Shown: positions 10,968 through 22,108 of the stretch, in pieces
How the letters are laid out: every line of letters starts with the position of its first letter
Numbering within the stretch: position 1 is the stretch's first letter
Assembly: GCA_014898415.1 (NCBI GenBank)
Contig: RCTD01000010.1
Location: 682,001 to 746,000, forward strand
Length of the DNA stretch: 64,000 bases
From: Stromatinia cepivora
Taxonomy: Eukaryota; Ascomycota; Leotiomycetes; Helotiales; Sclerotiniaceae
Direction: 5' to 3'
Notes under the pieces: model-generated
The model's database searches: none
What the model saw: only the letters and a program-made list of their open reading frames with translations
Told to the model about the DNA's origin: nothing
Position numbers and translations under genes: made by a program

Positions 10968-13900
10968 TACTAACAAATATAAGACTCCATTCTGGAGCAC
11001 CTTTCAGAGATACAGTGACCCTCGTGGTCTTTTTATTATGAAGATTCCCTAAATAATTTTATGTTCTCTTTTCCTACCGTTGTGTTGTCTCCAATTGCTA
11101 GCAAGCGTCGGGGTTACACAGTCATTTGCTATTAGGTTATTGAGGGCGTCAAATATATTTTCGGGATACCCGGACTTGAATGTCCTTTAGTTTCTAGCTT
11201 TAAGGTTTAACATCTCGGCCAGTTGTACTGGGACATCAAAATAGTATTAAAGGAAAAAAATGGGAAAGAAAAATACATACAAGATTGCATGAATACTTTC
11301 TCCATCTTTTTGATCTCAATTCTTACAGATTCATGTTTATCCGATATGTCTCCCGAATAATAATCCATCTGCAAAGTGATTTCCGACTCTTAGTACCAAG
11401 ATAGGAGAACAAAACTTAGCGAGTCGTTTGATTCAAAATCTATCTACGTTTGTAGAGTGGAAAAATAGTATGCCTCAGAGATCTCACATGTGTATTTGCT
11501 TTGATTTACTACTCTTTTTCGGCGAGATAGCCCTTTTACCCGCTGCAGATGCTGCAAAAGTGGAGGAAGAAATGAGCGGAGCACAGCACCTAAGCATACT
11601 ATAATCCGTAGTATACGAGGAAATTCGTAGTGGAGAAGTCTCACTTGACATTGAAGGTGTTGCGAATATTTTATTTTTGATGCATTTACATGCAAGACGC
11701 GTATCTTCGATCGGCCGACTGTGCGTCCGTCCCAAATGGTCGGAGAAGGTCATGAGAATCATGCCAAGAGAGAACAATTCTTAACTTACACATCTCCTAC
11801 GAATCTGTTATTGCCTGTGGCACATACGATACGGAGAGACTTACCACTCACATGTAGACAAAGATCACCTGCAGTAACATGAAACGGATACGATAGAATG
11901 TCTAGTAAGCGTTGTAGGGTAACATACCTTGACATACCTTGCCGGTCGTCATCCAGTTGGTTGTGTCTCAACTGATTATAGATAGGATTTGAGTTGGAAA
12001 TCGTTTGAAATTGTTTCTGATATTCGGTACTCCGCCAATGTTCTTGTTTTGTTCAAGTATACTGTGGACGAAAGTCAAAATATACTCCACTCTCATACAG
12101 CTACAGTACATACAGAATGTAACAAATATATTAATACCCCATCCCAATGCGAACCTTACCTCGGTCGATCACGAGGATTACTGGCAGATCCCGAGACCCA
12201 TTTGCAGAAACTTACATGCTATACATCTCTAGTGGTGGCGGTGTAGCTCCTCTGCATTTCCACTTCCACCCGATACTGCAACTCCCACTGGTCAGTATGT
12301 GCATTTGGAATCTTCCGGTACGTTGTAGGATGAGCATTGCTGAATAGCAACATGAGTTTGTTGAAAGCGGCGATGGATGGAGTGATTTCTTGGACTTCGC
12401 AGCTAAGCTACTGTACTATACTGTACTTCGTACCTACTTCCGTAAAAAATCATGCAGTCCTGGACTGGACCCCATTTTGATGCTACCGAAGATATCCGTG
12501 CGATGGGATCGATGCGGTTCTCTCGGAGGATTTCTTCTCTTTCGAGAGGAAAGTTGCCACTATCTAGTGATATCTGCATACCGGTACATTTACAATTGCA
12601 GCGTACCAGCGCAATAGTCCCACGTCGGATATCTAAGTTGAGGCTCCCTCCCCACGTCCTAACGACCCCCGGATACTACTTCTCAATATGATTTTGACGT
12701 TCCGCGTTATGCTTTACTGTACAGAATATGTGTGTCTCAAATTTCAATGCAATCGAACTCTGACTAATAATTTTTCCTATCTCTTTATCACGGTACCCAC
12801 TACTAGACTATCATACATAAAAATAGTAAATCAAATTCCGAAATATTCTACGGTATCCAACAAGCCTCGTAACGCCATAATGTATAGCACATAGTTCATC
12901 ATTATGGGCAAACGTGTTGGAATAGTTTGGTACCGAGATTACTCTCCTCAAACGGTATTCGTGGAGTGGAGTGGAGCTGCCCCTCCCCCCTCTCCAATCG
13001 CCAAGCGGTTTTTCTGTTCCTTCACCGCTCTCTGGCTTGCGTAGATCTATTTGGAATGAAAGGAATTTGTCGAATGACGATGAAAGATGAGAAGCTGTAC
13101 GCATCGCGTTTCTGGCTGCTCATTGGGATTTTCATCATTAGAATCGAAAAGAGAAGTACGATAAACCCATATATCCTGTTCGGCATCGAGAGGGGATCCT
13201 CAAGCGAATCATAGTACATGCCCCTATCCCCAGCTTTGCGCAGCCAAGGCACCCGACGATGATCTGGTAATACGAACATGATGACAGAATTAAGTAGAAT
13301 GATTGAAAGTCTCAAATTGGGAAGTCCATTTCCTGAAATAATATCAGTGCCTAGATATACGAGTACCCACTACCAGAATCCTTCCATCTCCAAATTGCAC
13401 AGCCCACGAATTCGCCATCTACAGCATTGATATTCCTCTCGTCCAAGTATTTATACGCATAATAACGGGCCTGGGAGCCTTCAGACCTATACGCCAATTC
13501 CTAAGAATCGGCGCGCTCGACCCGACTCTTGCATATTGTTTAACATCTATTGAATCCTCTTTTTCCTCCTTTCAATACCAATTCGGCGTTCTCATTGCCC
13601 CTCCTTTCTCTTCCTTTCATCCTCCATACCCAGGGTCTAACAATTCTCCATATGTTCCATATTTCTATAGATAATCCATGCACTTATAACTGGATCAGAC
13701 CCTGATAACACCCAAATCAGTTTTCGTGATCCAAATCTCCTCCCACTAGTAAGGTTTCACTTCTGCTCGGTCAGGATGCCGGAATATACGCACATCAGAT
13801 ACCACAAAGACGTTTGTTTCTAGGTGATCTCTCGAACACCAGAGGAAAGAAGTACCGCGCGATGATGGATATTGCCAATATTTTGTCGGTCATGCTAAAA

Positions 13901-14266
13901 TTCCTTCCTCAACTTGGTCTAGCAGGCATAGCATCCTGCAATTGTCCTGACCCGCTGACTGATGGTCATTTTGAGTTGCACCTAGACAATATAGTGAATG
14001 ACCTCAGACAATAATTCAACAATCAAATTAACCACTTGATTTAAGAAAATAGAAGAAGAAAAAACGCTAAAACCAAGTAACTTCTAGAATTCATGGAATT
14101 TTCGATCTCTTCGATTCCAGTAGAATGGTCATGCCGACTGAGTATGGCGGTCAAGCATAAAAAACCAGGAATGCATAAAAGTTTTTTCATACCCAAGTAA
14201 ACTTGCCCCGCGATAGTAAAAAATGAGGTAAAAACTAAAATGTACTGCAGACAATAGTTCGCAGTT

Positions 14267-14475
14267 CACCAAGCGGTCAACACCGGAACCTCTCCCCTCC
14301 AACCTAGACCTGGTTTAGCTAAATAGGCCTCCCCTCTCCTCCTATATACATTCTAGTTTCACGAAAACTTTTCACGCCACTATCACTATCACCACTACAC
14401 TACCAAAGTAAACAAAAGAAAAGATCAAAAAGTAACCCCACGCCGACAGACAGACCACCAAGCGGTCAACACCGG
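14267..14475. repeat. 20-bp direct repeat pair
   Basis: The sequence CACCAAGCGGTCAACACCGG occurs at 14267-14286 and again, identical, at 14456-14475. Each copy is followed by GGAACC or GGGAACC. The intervening 169 bp is not repeated. Nothing coding is visible around it, and its role is unknown. Confidence 0.75.
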
Positions 14476-15202
14476 GAACCCGCATATCACGTTTCCGGTA
14501 GCATGGCTCGTCTGTAGCTTGATTCAGAAGATAGAGGACCCGATGTGGAGCATGCAGCTTCCCACCAAGACTACAGTAACGAAACAGAAGCGAACGGCTA
14601 CCTGCACCGAGATGTCTTCACCGCACCATCATTCATCATTTTAGGGCTCCGTAACCTAGAAGTTACTCTCTGCCGTACTCGGTACTGTAATGCTTGGAAA
14701 ATCTGTGCAAAATCTTTTAGCTACATTTGAAATGGGGAATGACAAATATGGATCTAGAGTGAAAGAACTGGGGTGATTCGTGATGTTCCATTGCGCTTGG
14801 AAGATCTATCAATCACTTCATCTGAAAATGAAAAAAATCATCCGTTCCCAACTAGCATGGCCCACAATACTTAGAGCCGACGATACGATATGGTAGATAT
14901 GATATGATAATGACAGGAAATCTGAAAATCCTCACATCAATCCAATCCAATCTAATCGGCGAATCTCGGGGATTTTCAGAGCTTTGTCCTGAAATCTTCA
15001 GATCGGATGAACCCACTTTAGTATTCTTATTCATGCTTTAATAATTAGACTAATGACTGAAATATACTTTACCCATCGGTGATCCCGGCGATCTATACAT
15101 AATAAACTTATATTGAAAGCACGTCATTGGCCTATATAAGATATAAGAGTCTGTGTTATAATATGGGACGGATACTATGGGATTGATAGATAGATCTACG
15201 GA

Positions 15203-15226
15203 GATAGATAGATAGATAGATAGATC
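15203..15226. repeat. GATA tetranucleotide microsatellite
   Basis: About six uninterrupted GATA units occur in a gene-free stretch, with a few degenerate units just upstream at about 15184-15195. Confidence 0.8.
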
Positions 15227-16433
15227 CACATTGGTATATCGGGGAAACCTAATGATGAGAATCCAAGAGAGGCTAAGAGCTAGATAGAGGAAGTTTAAGT
15301 CAATGCCTCGCAAAGAAGCTAGAACTGCATGTTTTGATTCATGCTAAACAAATTGGATTGCTCTAGTGATTCGATAGACTTGTGTCTACTCTGGTTCTTC
15401 TCGAAAATCTCTAGTCAATTCAACTCAAAAGGAAAGGTTTACGAAACACCCACAAGCGCATCTTGCGCGCCTACCTCCTCAGAAACACTGTCTGACTGAC
15501 CCTCACTCAAGACTTCGATATCTCACTCTCACTTGCACTACGTAAAAAATTCTGAAACACAGACCCGATAATCCTTCTCAGATCAGGCTTCTCTTTCTCA
15601 TGGGACGATAGGACCTGGTGCACTTCGTAATTAGTGGCTTTGCACTTCTATCATCTTCCTCTGAAATTGGGCCTGGGAATTTGCTTCCCGAATCCTAGGC
15701 GGGACGTTCGGATCTCGACATTAGATCCTAATATAGATGAGCGGTGAAGAATGTGAAGACACAAATGGTGTGAAAATTATATGAAAATTCTGCCTCAACC
15801 TTGACATTTTTGGAACTTTTGGAAAGGCTTAGAACTTGGTAGTTGGTAGATATAACTAAAACTATGTAGTCAGAAGAGGCTGTAGCTTGGGTGGGAGGAA
15901 TACCGCGGCTGTGCGGGTAGTCCCATTTGACAAGTTTGACTGTTTGGACTCTGGAGAGGCTAATGAGTAAGGGAGATATAACAGTCGGTAGGCTGAGGAT
16001 TAGAGAGGGTACCGCGTCTGTAACGGAAGAGAAAATCATTGAATCAAAGAATAAGATCGTAGAATGTTTACGTATCGATTGTAATCTCCATCTGAATCAA
16101 CAAACATTTTCGTGAAAATCATAACTGTTGTGGTATAACATTCATGAATCATAAGTGATAATTGCCCAGCCCCCTCATTTCTTCCAATCGAAACTTTGAA
16201 AGAGAATCATGCATCGCGCGACTTCCAATTATACGGAGTGTGAAAAAATAAAGACTTGAAAGGCCTAAGAGGAAGCTAAGTACATCCGGGCATTTTCGCG
16301 GTAGTTAAGCAACCGGGAAGAGGATTATAAAATAAAATTGTTCATTCAAAGTTTTTCCTATCCTTCTTTTAATGTTCTAGAAGGAATTTTGATGTTGATA
16401 TTACTAGCATCATCGCAGTCGTTTAAACCCCCT

Positions 16434-17066
16434 TCATCCTGAAGAGTTCCCTAGGCTAATCTCCACTTCATAGAGTTGGTCAAGGGAAAAGTCCCAGAGG
16501 AAAAACGATAAATTAGAAATGCCGTCATATACGCGCAATTCATTCATGCGCCTTAAGAGATCATATCCCCAGGTACTAGGTAGTGGATGGTCTACCGATC
16601 GTACTATAGAAATTGAATGTATATCACCGCAACACAATTTAAGAAGGGCTGGAACTGGGCTGCTAGGCTTTTTCGTCTCGTTCGGGCTCTCACCCATAGA
16701 AATGATAGAAACTAGGGTACCGGAATAAACCCTGCGGCATTCTCTTTTGACAGTACCTAAGTAGTAGTAAGGCGAAAAATCGGTTTCGTACCCGCACATG
16801 TTCCCGCAAGGTGCCTGCCGGCAGGCACCAGGTAGTGGGAGACGAGACCTTGAGGTTGGAGTTTGGTGCGATGATGCTATGAATCCGTAGAAAGGAAAGC
16901 TACCGGAAAGCTCGAAGACTTCATTTACCAATGATTTTCTTGCCATACCCTGACTTGGGCACGCAGAGATTACGATCATTTGATTAGGTAAATTAGGTAG
17001 GGGGAACCTGAAAATATCACCTATCATCTGAGGCTTCACATTCACACTCTTACAAAGATACTGCAT
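16434..17066 (-). CDS. Orphan 210-codon ORF, coding status uncertain
   Basis: An ATG-initiated 210-aa ORF lies alone in the gene-poor region. I recognise no domain. The product would be mixed in character, with several Cys residues, no signal peptide and no membrane span. Its middle crosses a perfect 20-bp palindrome at 16810-16829, where it reads PGACRQAPCGN. An ORF of this length is unlikely by chance in any single place but not impossible in a 64-kb window. It could be a lineage-specific gene or accidental; transcript data would decide. Confidence 0.25.
   Translation of the reverse strand: MQYLCKSVNVKPQMIGDIFRFPLPNLPNQMIVISACPSQGMARKSLVNEVFELSGSFPFYGFIASSHQTPTSRSRLPLPGACRQAPCGNMCGYETDFSPYYYLGTVKRECRRVYSGTLVSIISMGESPNETKKPSSPVPALLKLCCGDIHSISIVRSVDHPLPSTWGYDLLRRMNELRVYDGISNLSFFLWDFSLDQLYEVEISLGNSSG
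16810..16829. repeat. Perfect 20-bp GC-rich palindrome
   Basis: GGTGCCTGCCGGCAGGCACC is its own reverse complement with no spacer. It is far more GC-rich than its surroundings. It could form a cruciform or bind a dimeric protein, but no neighbouring gene explains it. Confidence 0.85.
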
Positions 17067-18431
17067 TCTGCGACCGTTTGAGGAGGCCTAGTTCAGTGAC
17101 AATACAAGTATTCATGAGTCGAGTGAATGGTCATGTTAGGTTTGAATGGATGAATGGATGGACTTATTGCCGAATGGGGAGGGCCGAGGATTGGGAAAAG
17201 GGTGGAGATTATGGTATGAGATGAGATTCGAATAAGGCATTTTATTTGGTGTTATCATCTTGACGAGGTTTTACGATTTCCCTCATTCCCGTCCGTTACC
17301 CGTGCTTTCCTCACGATCTAGATGATGTTTGATCAGCAGCGATCATGAGTGAGATGAAGGGGAATCTTCAGAGGTTAAGCGAAGGTAAAATGCTATTCTG
17401 TAGAATCAATTAACGACTCCTTCTACAAAAGATGATGAAAGTAAACAAATGATACCCTGAGAGGGCTTTTTCTCCCACACGAGCAATACGCGTGATCCAT
17501 AAAGTGACCTTTTTCCAGGGGATTACTGATTGCCTCAAAACTTTTGATTGGTACTGAAGCACCACCATTTTCTCGTTACGAGCCAAGCCCTGGTGGTTTC
17601 AACGGGAGGTCGGAGTTAAACAGATTATTCCAATGATGAGAATGTGTAGAAAAGATGAACAAGGGTAAAGAAACAATCGTATGCAACATCTGAGGAAATA
17701 ACCTATCGGCGGCTTTCATTTTGGGATTTTGATGCAGCCGTTCAGAATCAAGCATACTCCATAGATGCCCAACCTGATATGAGCAGGGAACAGGAAGAGC
17801 CAAGACACTTTTGTTTTTTATCCATGTTGACTTTGCGTTCCCATGGGCAATGTTTAAAGAGATTTAGATATGGATCCAATGCCCTTATTTTCTTTTATAT
17901 ATATGTTAAGAATGGTATTTTTTGAGAGCTGGAAGCGGTTGATGGAGAAAACTCATCTGAATTCTCTGGGCTCTAAAACAAACCTATTAAAGCTAAAAGG
18001 GCAGTCTAATATTCGTGCTAGACCAAGCCAGGATTTACTAGCAAATGTAATTATCTGGAGTTTTCCCAGTCTCATTCTTTTCCGAATTCTTCTCTTGCCT
18101 GTTAGAATATTCGAAAGAAGAAAAGAAAAGAAAAGACAGATAGAATAGATTACCGAATGCCGACCGATAGTGGAATCATTTTCTATCTTGTCTTGTCAAA
18201 GTAAGCTTAATAATAGTAGTCAGCCTGTCAGATCTAATCCAAACCTCGGAAAAGAGCATGAATAATCCAATCAAAGGTTCAACCCCTCCTCGTTTCCCGT
18301 ATCGTTATCCAACATCATGATTTATTTGAGGTTCAACTGATCAAATGCAACTTATTCAAGGCTTTGAGCGGGAAATCTTAAGTTTAAATTACCTTGGGTC
18401 ATATCATCCAGATGCTAAATCGAGCAACAAA

Positions 18432-18470
18432 ATATTTAATATTATTTAATATTATTTAATATTATTTGGA
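18432..18470. repeat. Ten-bp tandem repeat (TATTATTTAA type)
   Basis: Three to four near-perfect copies of a 10-bp A/T unit follow one another in the gene-poor region. Confidence 0.7.
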
Positions 18471-18884
18471 TTTCTTGGGTTTTTTTCTTCCATCTTAGAT
18501 TCCGATTCAAAATGTAAAAGTAGGTACTTGTAATGCTGCTATGCAATGGATGGAGATGCAAGTACTAATCGTTAGCATTCGCACTTACCTTGCCTTTTCC
18601 CGTTCCCATACCGCTAAATTAACGTTTAGTCTTAATAGGAAAGAAACTGCTCTTTTTATTTCCTTTTGGTGTGTATGTACGACCACATGCACACAATTTC
18701 CATATGGTTGATATCCTCCGGGTGTACAGATTGGAAATCTATGTATCGCAAATAAATATGTAGAACAATTGAATTGTAGATTTTAAGAGAGCATCGGGAT
18801 CCCGAATAGTTCATTAGACGATATATGAGTGAGGATATACTATACTTTATTATTTAATAGATGGAGTAATGCATAAAATAAACA

Positions 18885-18916
18885 ACACTAACACTAACAC
18901 ACTAACACACTAACAT
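18885..18916. repeat. CTAACA-type simple repeat
   Basis: An irregular run of CTAACA and CACTAACA units. It superficially resembles telomeric TTAGGG, but the unit is wrong and it is internal, so it is taken as a microsatellite. Confidence 0.6.
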
Positions 18917-19359
18917 TAATGCTAATATTAAAATAATCAAATACTGTAAAAGAAAGGTAGAGCATAAGTTTCTCATAATTCGAAAGGCTAGAAGTCTCCA
19001 ACAGCTTGATCTCTACGGATTAGATTCCTTGAGCCTTTCGGGTGGTACGACATCATTTCATCCACTCATCCACTCATCCACCCATTCACGCATTACTCAA
19101 TTAAGTGTAGTAAGAATGAGGGAGGCTCCATATTGTAACCATGTTCATCGCATCACCCCCCCTCACTCTTCCCCTCCAAAAGTAGTTATACCCAGTGTTA
19201 TATCATGCCATGGGTGCAAGATTGGGTAAAAGAGAATAACGAAATCGAGCACTCGTAATATCTTAGTATCGTACTAACTTAAAATAAGAAGAGCTAGAAG
19301 AGCTAGAAAAAAGATTAGAAAAATGAGCCCTTGAAGAACATATTATTATTATTTTTTGA

Positions 19360-20191
19360 ACACCCGCGACGACCCATCTTACTATTTCACCTCATATCCT
19401 TTTCCCAGATTCCCAGACCCCTCTCCCAAGATATCCACATATCTACCCATATCTACCAACTACGTTTTTCTATTTCTACCTGCATACTTAACCTACTTTT
19501 CTAACGTGCTTCTTACTTCTCTTGTCGACTGCACCGACTGCAAGCTCAAGTTCTACTATTTGCTGCACACTTTACTGCAACTGCAACTGCAACTTCTTGC
19601 AATTCTGCACTACTCCTACCACCATACGACCCATACGACCACTCGAACCAAAAAGGGACCCAACAGACTTAAACTTCTTACAGTCTTTGTACCTCCATTC
19701 TCCACTCCAAATCAAGCCATACAATCCCTTCCTACTGTTTGTCTCGCCCGAATTGTATCGGAACCCAGACCCAACCCACTCATACACCACCACTCTTGTC
19801 CCTCACATATCAACTGAACATCTCCCACCCAACTCCTACCTCAAATATTCATATCAAACATCAACATCCTCATAAACAGTCACTTCTCTTGCCAATCTTG
19901 TCTTTTTCTTTGACAGAAAAACACAACAAGTGATTTATCCCTTCACTCAATCATATCATTGATTTATCCGCCCAAAACGAAATTATCTTTTTCTCTTCTC
20001 ACTTCTCCGATAATTCAAGTTTTCGTGATCGTTGACGATCCTATCGATAACTTTTATCTTTTCTCACCGCCACTATTTTATCTATTTTACCCCATCTCAT
20101 CCGAAAATAACTTCGCTTCACTCCACCCACCTCTTTCTTAACCACAACACCAACCCACCTCACAACAGACCACAGCAGGAATTTTTTTGCT
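19360..20191 (+). promoter_or_regulatory. Pyrimidine-rich leader/promoter of the bZIP gene
   Basis: The 830 bp before the bZIP start codon is markedly rich in C and T on the plus strand, a pattern typical of fungal promoters and long 5' UTRs of highly regulated genes. Several short ATG-initiated ORFs lie in it, including ones beginning near 19522 and 19959. If transcribed they would be upstream ORFs able to influence translation. The transcription start cannot be placed from the sequence. Confidence 0.4.
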
Positions 20192-22108
20192 ATGGCCGCC
20201 TTCCCAATGCACAGTTACTATAGACAGTCGTCATTATCTGTCGACACTCAACCCCACAACTATTTTGAAGAGGACGAAGGGAGCATTCTTGATGATAACA
20301 TTCTCGATCACTCTGCATTAGATTCCGGCTTAGAAATGTCACCACCCATGGACAATAGCAGGCGGGAATCCTTTGCAGTATCTTCGACATTGTTCTCACC
20401 CAAATCTGATGAATGGCAACACGTCGATATGCAACCAATGGCTTCCAACAATCCCTTTGTCGAGCACAGCAACAACCCATTCATGCGTATCGAGGCTGCA
20501 CAAAACGGAACATATGGACATTCGAATCACGGTTGGGGTATGGGAAATGGTTCTGGTATAAGCACACCAATGCAAGGTCATGATGGGCTTCCATCTGATT
20601 TTGAGGTCAATGTTCCTATCTTTCAACGTCCCGTGCAAACACCATTCACAAACCCCGGAAACCATCAACTCCCTCTCTTCTCCGCCAACGCCAATGGTTC
20701 AAGTCATCCATCCCCACAAAAGGACTGGTCGGTTTCAGAGATGGATCATCGCATTCCAAAACGCATGCGCCCACACAGTCCAACTCTACGATCGCATCCT
20801 GAGATGTCAAGACGGGGCGATGGTATCCGAAAGAAGAATGCTCGTTTTGATATTCCCGCCGAGAGAAATCTCACCAACATCGATCAACTCATCTCTCAAT
20901 CCACCGATGAGCAGGAGATCAAGGAGCTCAAGCAGCAAAAACGTTTGTTGAGAAACCGACAAGCGGCGTAAGTGCACGATCTAATTAATTGATTACAATC
21001 GGTTACTAACTATCATAATAGTCTTGACTCACGCCAGCGAAAGAAGCAACACACCGAGCGCCTTGAGGACGAAAAGAAGCACTACACTGCTTTGATTAAC
21101 GATCTTGAGGAGGACTTGGCCGAAGCAAAACTTGCTTTGGATGAGTGGGCTCGTAAAGAGCAACACTACCAACAATACATCGAGAGCTTGCAGATGGAGA
21201 AGGAAGAGATGGTGCGAACTCACACCCTCGAAACCGGCGACCTCCGCAAGAAAGTGAGCGTCCTCACAGAACACATGCAGAAGATGGAAAGCACCGCCAT
21301 GTCAACTGTTCCCAGTTCGACTGGTTTCTCTGCCGACTACTCTGACATTGATGGTCTGAACATGGATGGCAATTGGGACAACATCTCTTTCCTTAACGAC
21401 TTTTCCATGGAAAGTGAAATTAAGGTTGAGAATTCACTGGTTCCTACTAAAAAGGTCGACACTTCCCTTCTTAGCGAGCCAGAGAAGCCTGCTGCCCAAG
21501 GCCTCCTCTTGATGTTGCTCCTTGTTGGTGCTTTCGTCGCTTCAAAGGGTACTTCTCCAAGCATTCCTAGAATGTCGGATGATGTTCGTGCTGCATCCGC
21601 AACACTCCTCGAGGATGTGTTCAAGGATGCTGGCATTCAACAATCCGCTTCTGGTGTATCTGCTGTCTCTGATGTAACCAACGCAATTGCCCCTCTTCCA
21701 TCTGGTAACTCCTGGTCCACTACTCAAAATCCTTCCATGGGAGGTAATGAAATGGTCGGCGTCACATCATCAACTCTTGGAGATCTTGCCAACAGTCTTT
21801 CGCAACCAACAGAAGAACAAAATAACGAACAACTCTTTTCATTGTCTGCAGCACAATACAATGGGTTGACTTCTCAAGATTTCCTCGACAACTCTCCCGC
21901 TACCAGATCAACATCTCAAGGACGAAAGAATCTCGGTGAATCACTTGCAGCCATGCGATCCAATTCTAAGAAGTCGGCCGCAGAGGTTTACACTCGTTCA
22001 TTACTATGGGATCAAGTTCCAAGTGAGGTTGTCAGGAATTTTGCTAAACTAGTCTCGGAATGTAATTCCAGGAATGGTCCGGAAGAGTGCGATACCTCAT
22101 CGGGTTAA
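20192..22108 (+). CDS. bZIP transcription factor, MeaB-like, with a hydrophobic segment
   Basis: Two exons, 20192-20967 and 21022-22108, joined across a 54-nt intron; 620 aa. The intron splits an Ala codon inside the basic region, so the reading is fixed: LLRNRQAALDSRQRKK matches the bZIP signature with Asn near 255 and Arg near 263. A leucine-zipper-like coiled coil follows from about 275 to 345. The preceding NIDQLISQSTDEQEIKELKQ is, from memory, typical of the MeaB family, which represses nitrogen-catabolite genes and affects secondary metabolism. Residues about 415-435 (AAQGLLLMLLLVGAFVASKG) are strongly hydrophobic and could be a membrane anchor, as in tethered bZIP factors, or a buried helix. 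Large gene-free flanks (9 kb and 4 kb) suggest extensive regulatory sequence. The bZIP call is firm, the MeaB orthology less so. Confidence 0.85.

Larger units (their letters stand above)
10968..20191. other. 9-kb gene-poor region
   Basis: No conserved protein, tRNA or transposon could be recognised in 9.2 kb. It contains one 210-codon ORF (16434-17066, minus), a 20-bp direct repeat (14267-14286 and 14456-14475), a perfect 20-bp palindrome (16810-16829), short GATA and TTAATA-type tandem repeats, and a pyrimidine-rich stretch at about 19360-20190 that is probably the leader and promoter of the bZIP gene. Non-coding RNAs or fast-evolving genes could be present but cannot be shown from the sequence. 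Confidence 0.6.

Noticed and set aside
18885..18916. Interstitial telomere repeat
   Set aside because: The unit is CTAACA with irregular spacing, not the fungal TTAGGG/CCCTAA repeat.
19356..19817. 153-codon ORF upstream of the bZIP gene
   Set aside because: It runs through C/T-biased leader sequence and gives a low-complexity Leu/Pro/Thr/His-rich product.
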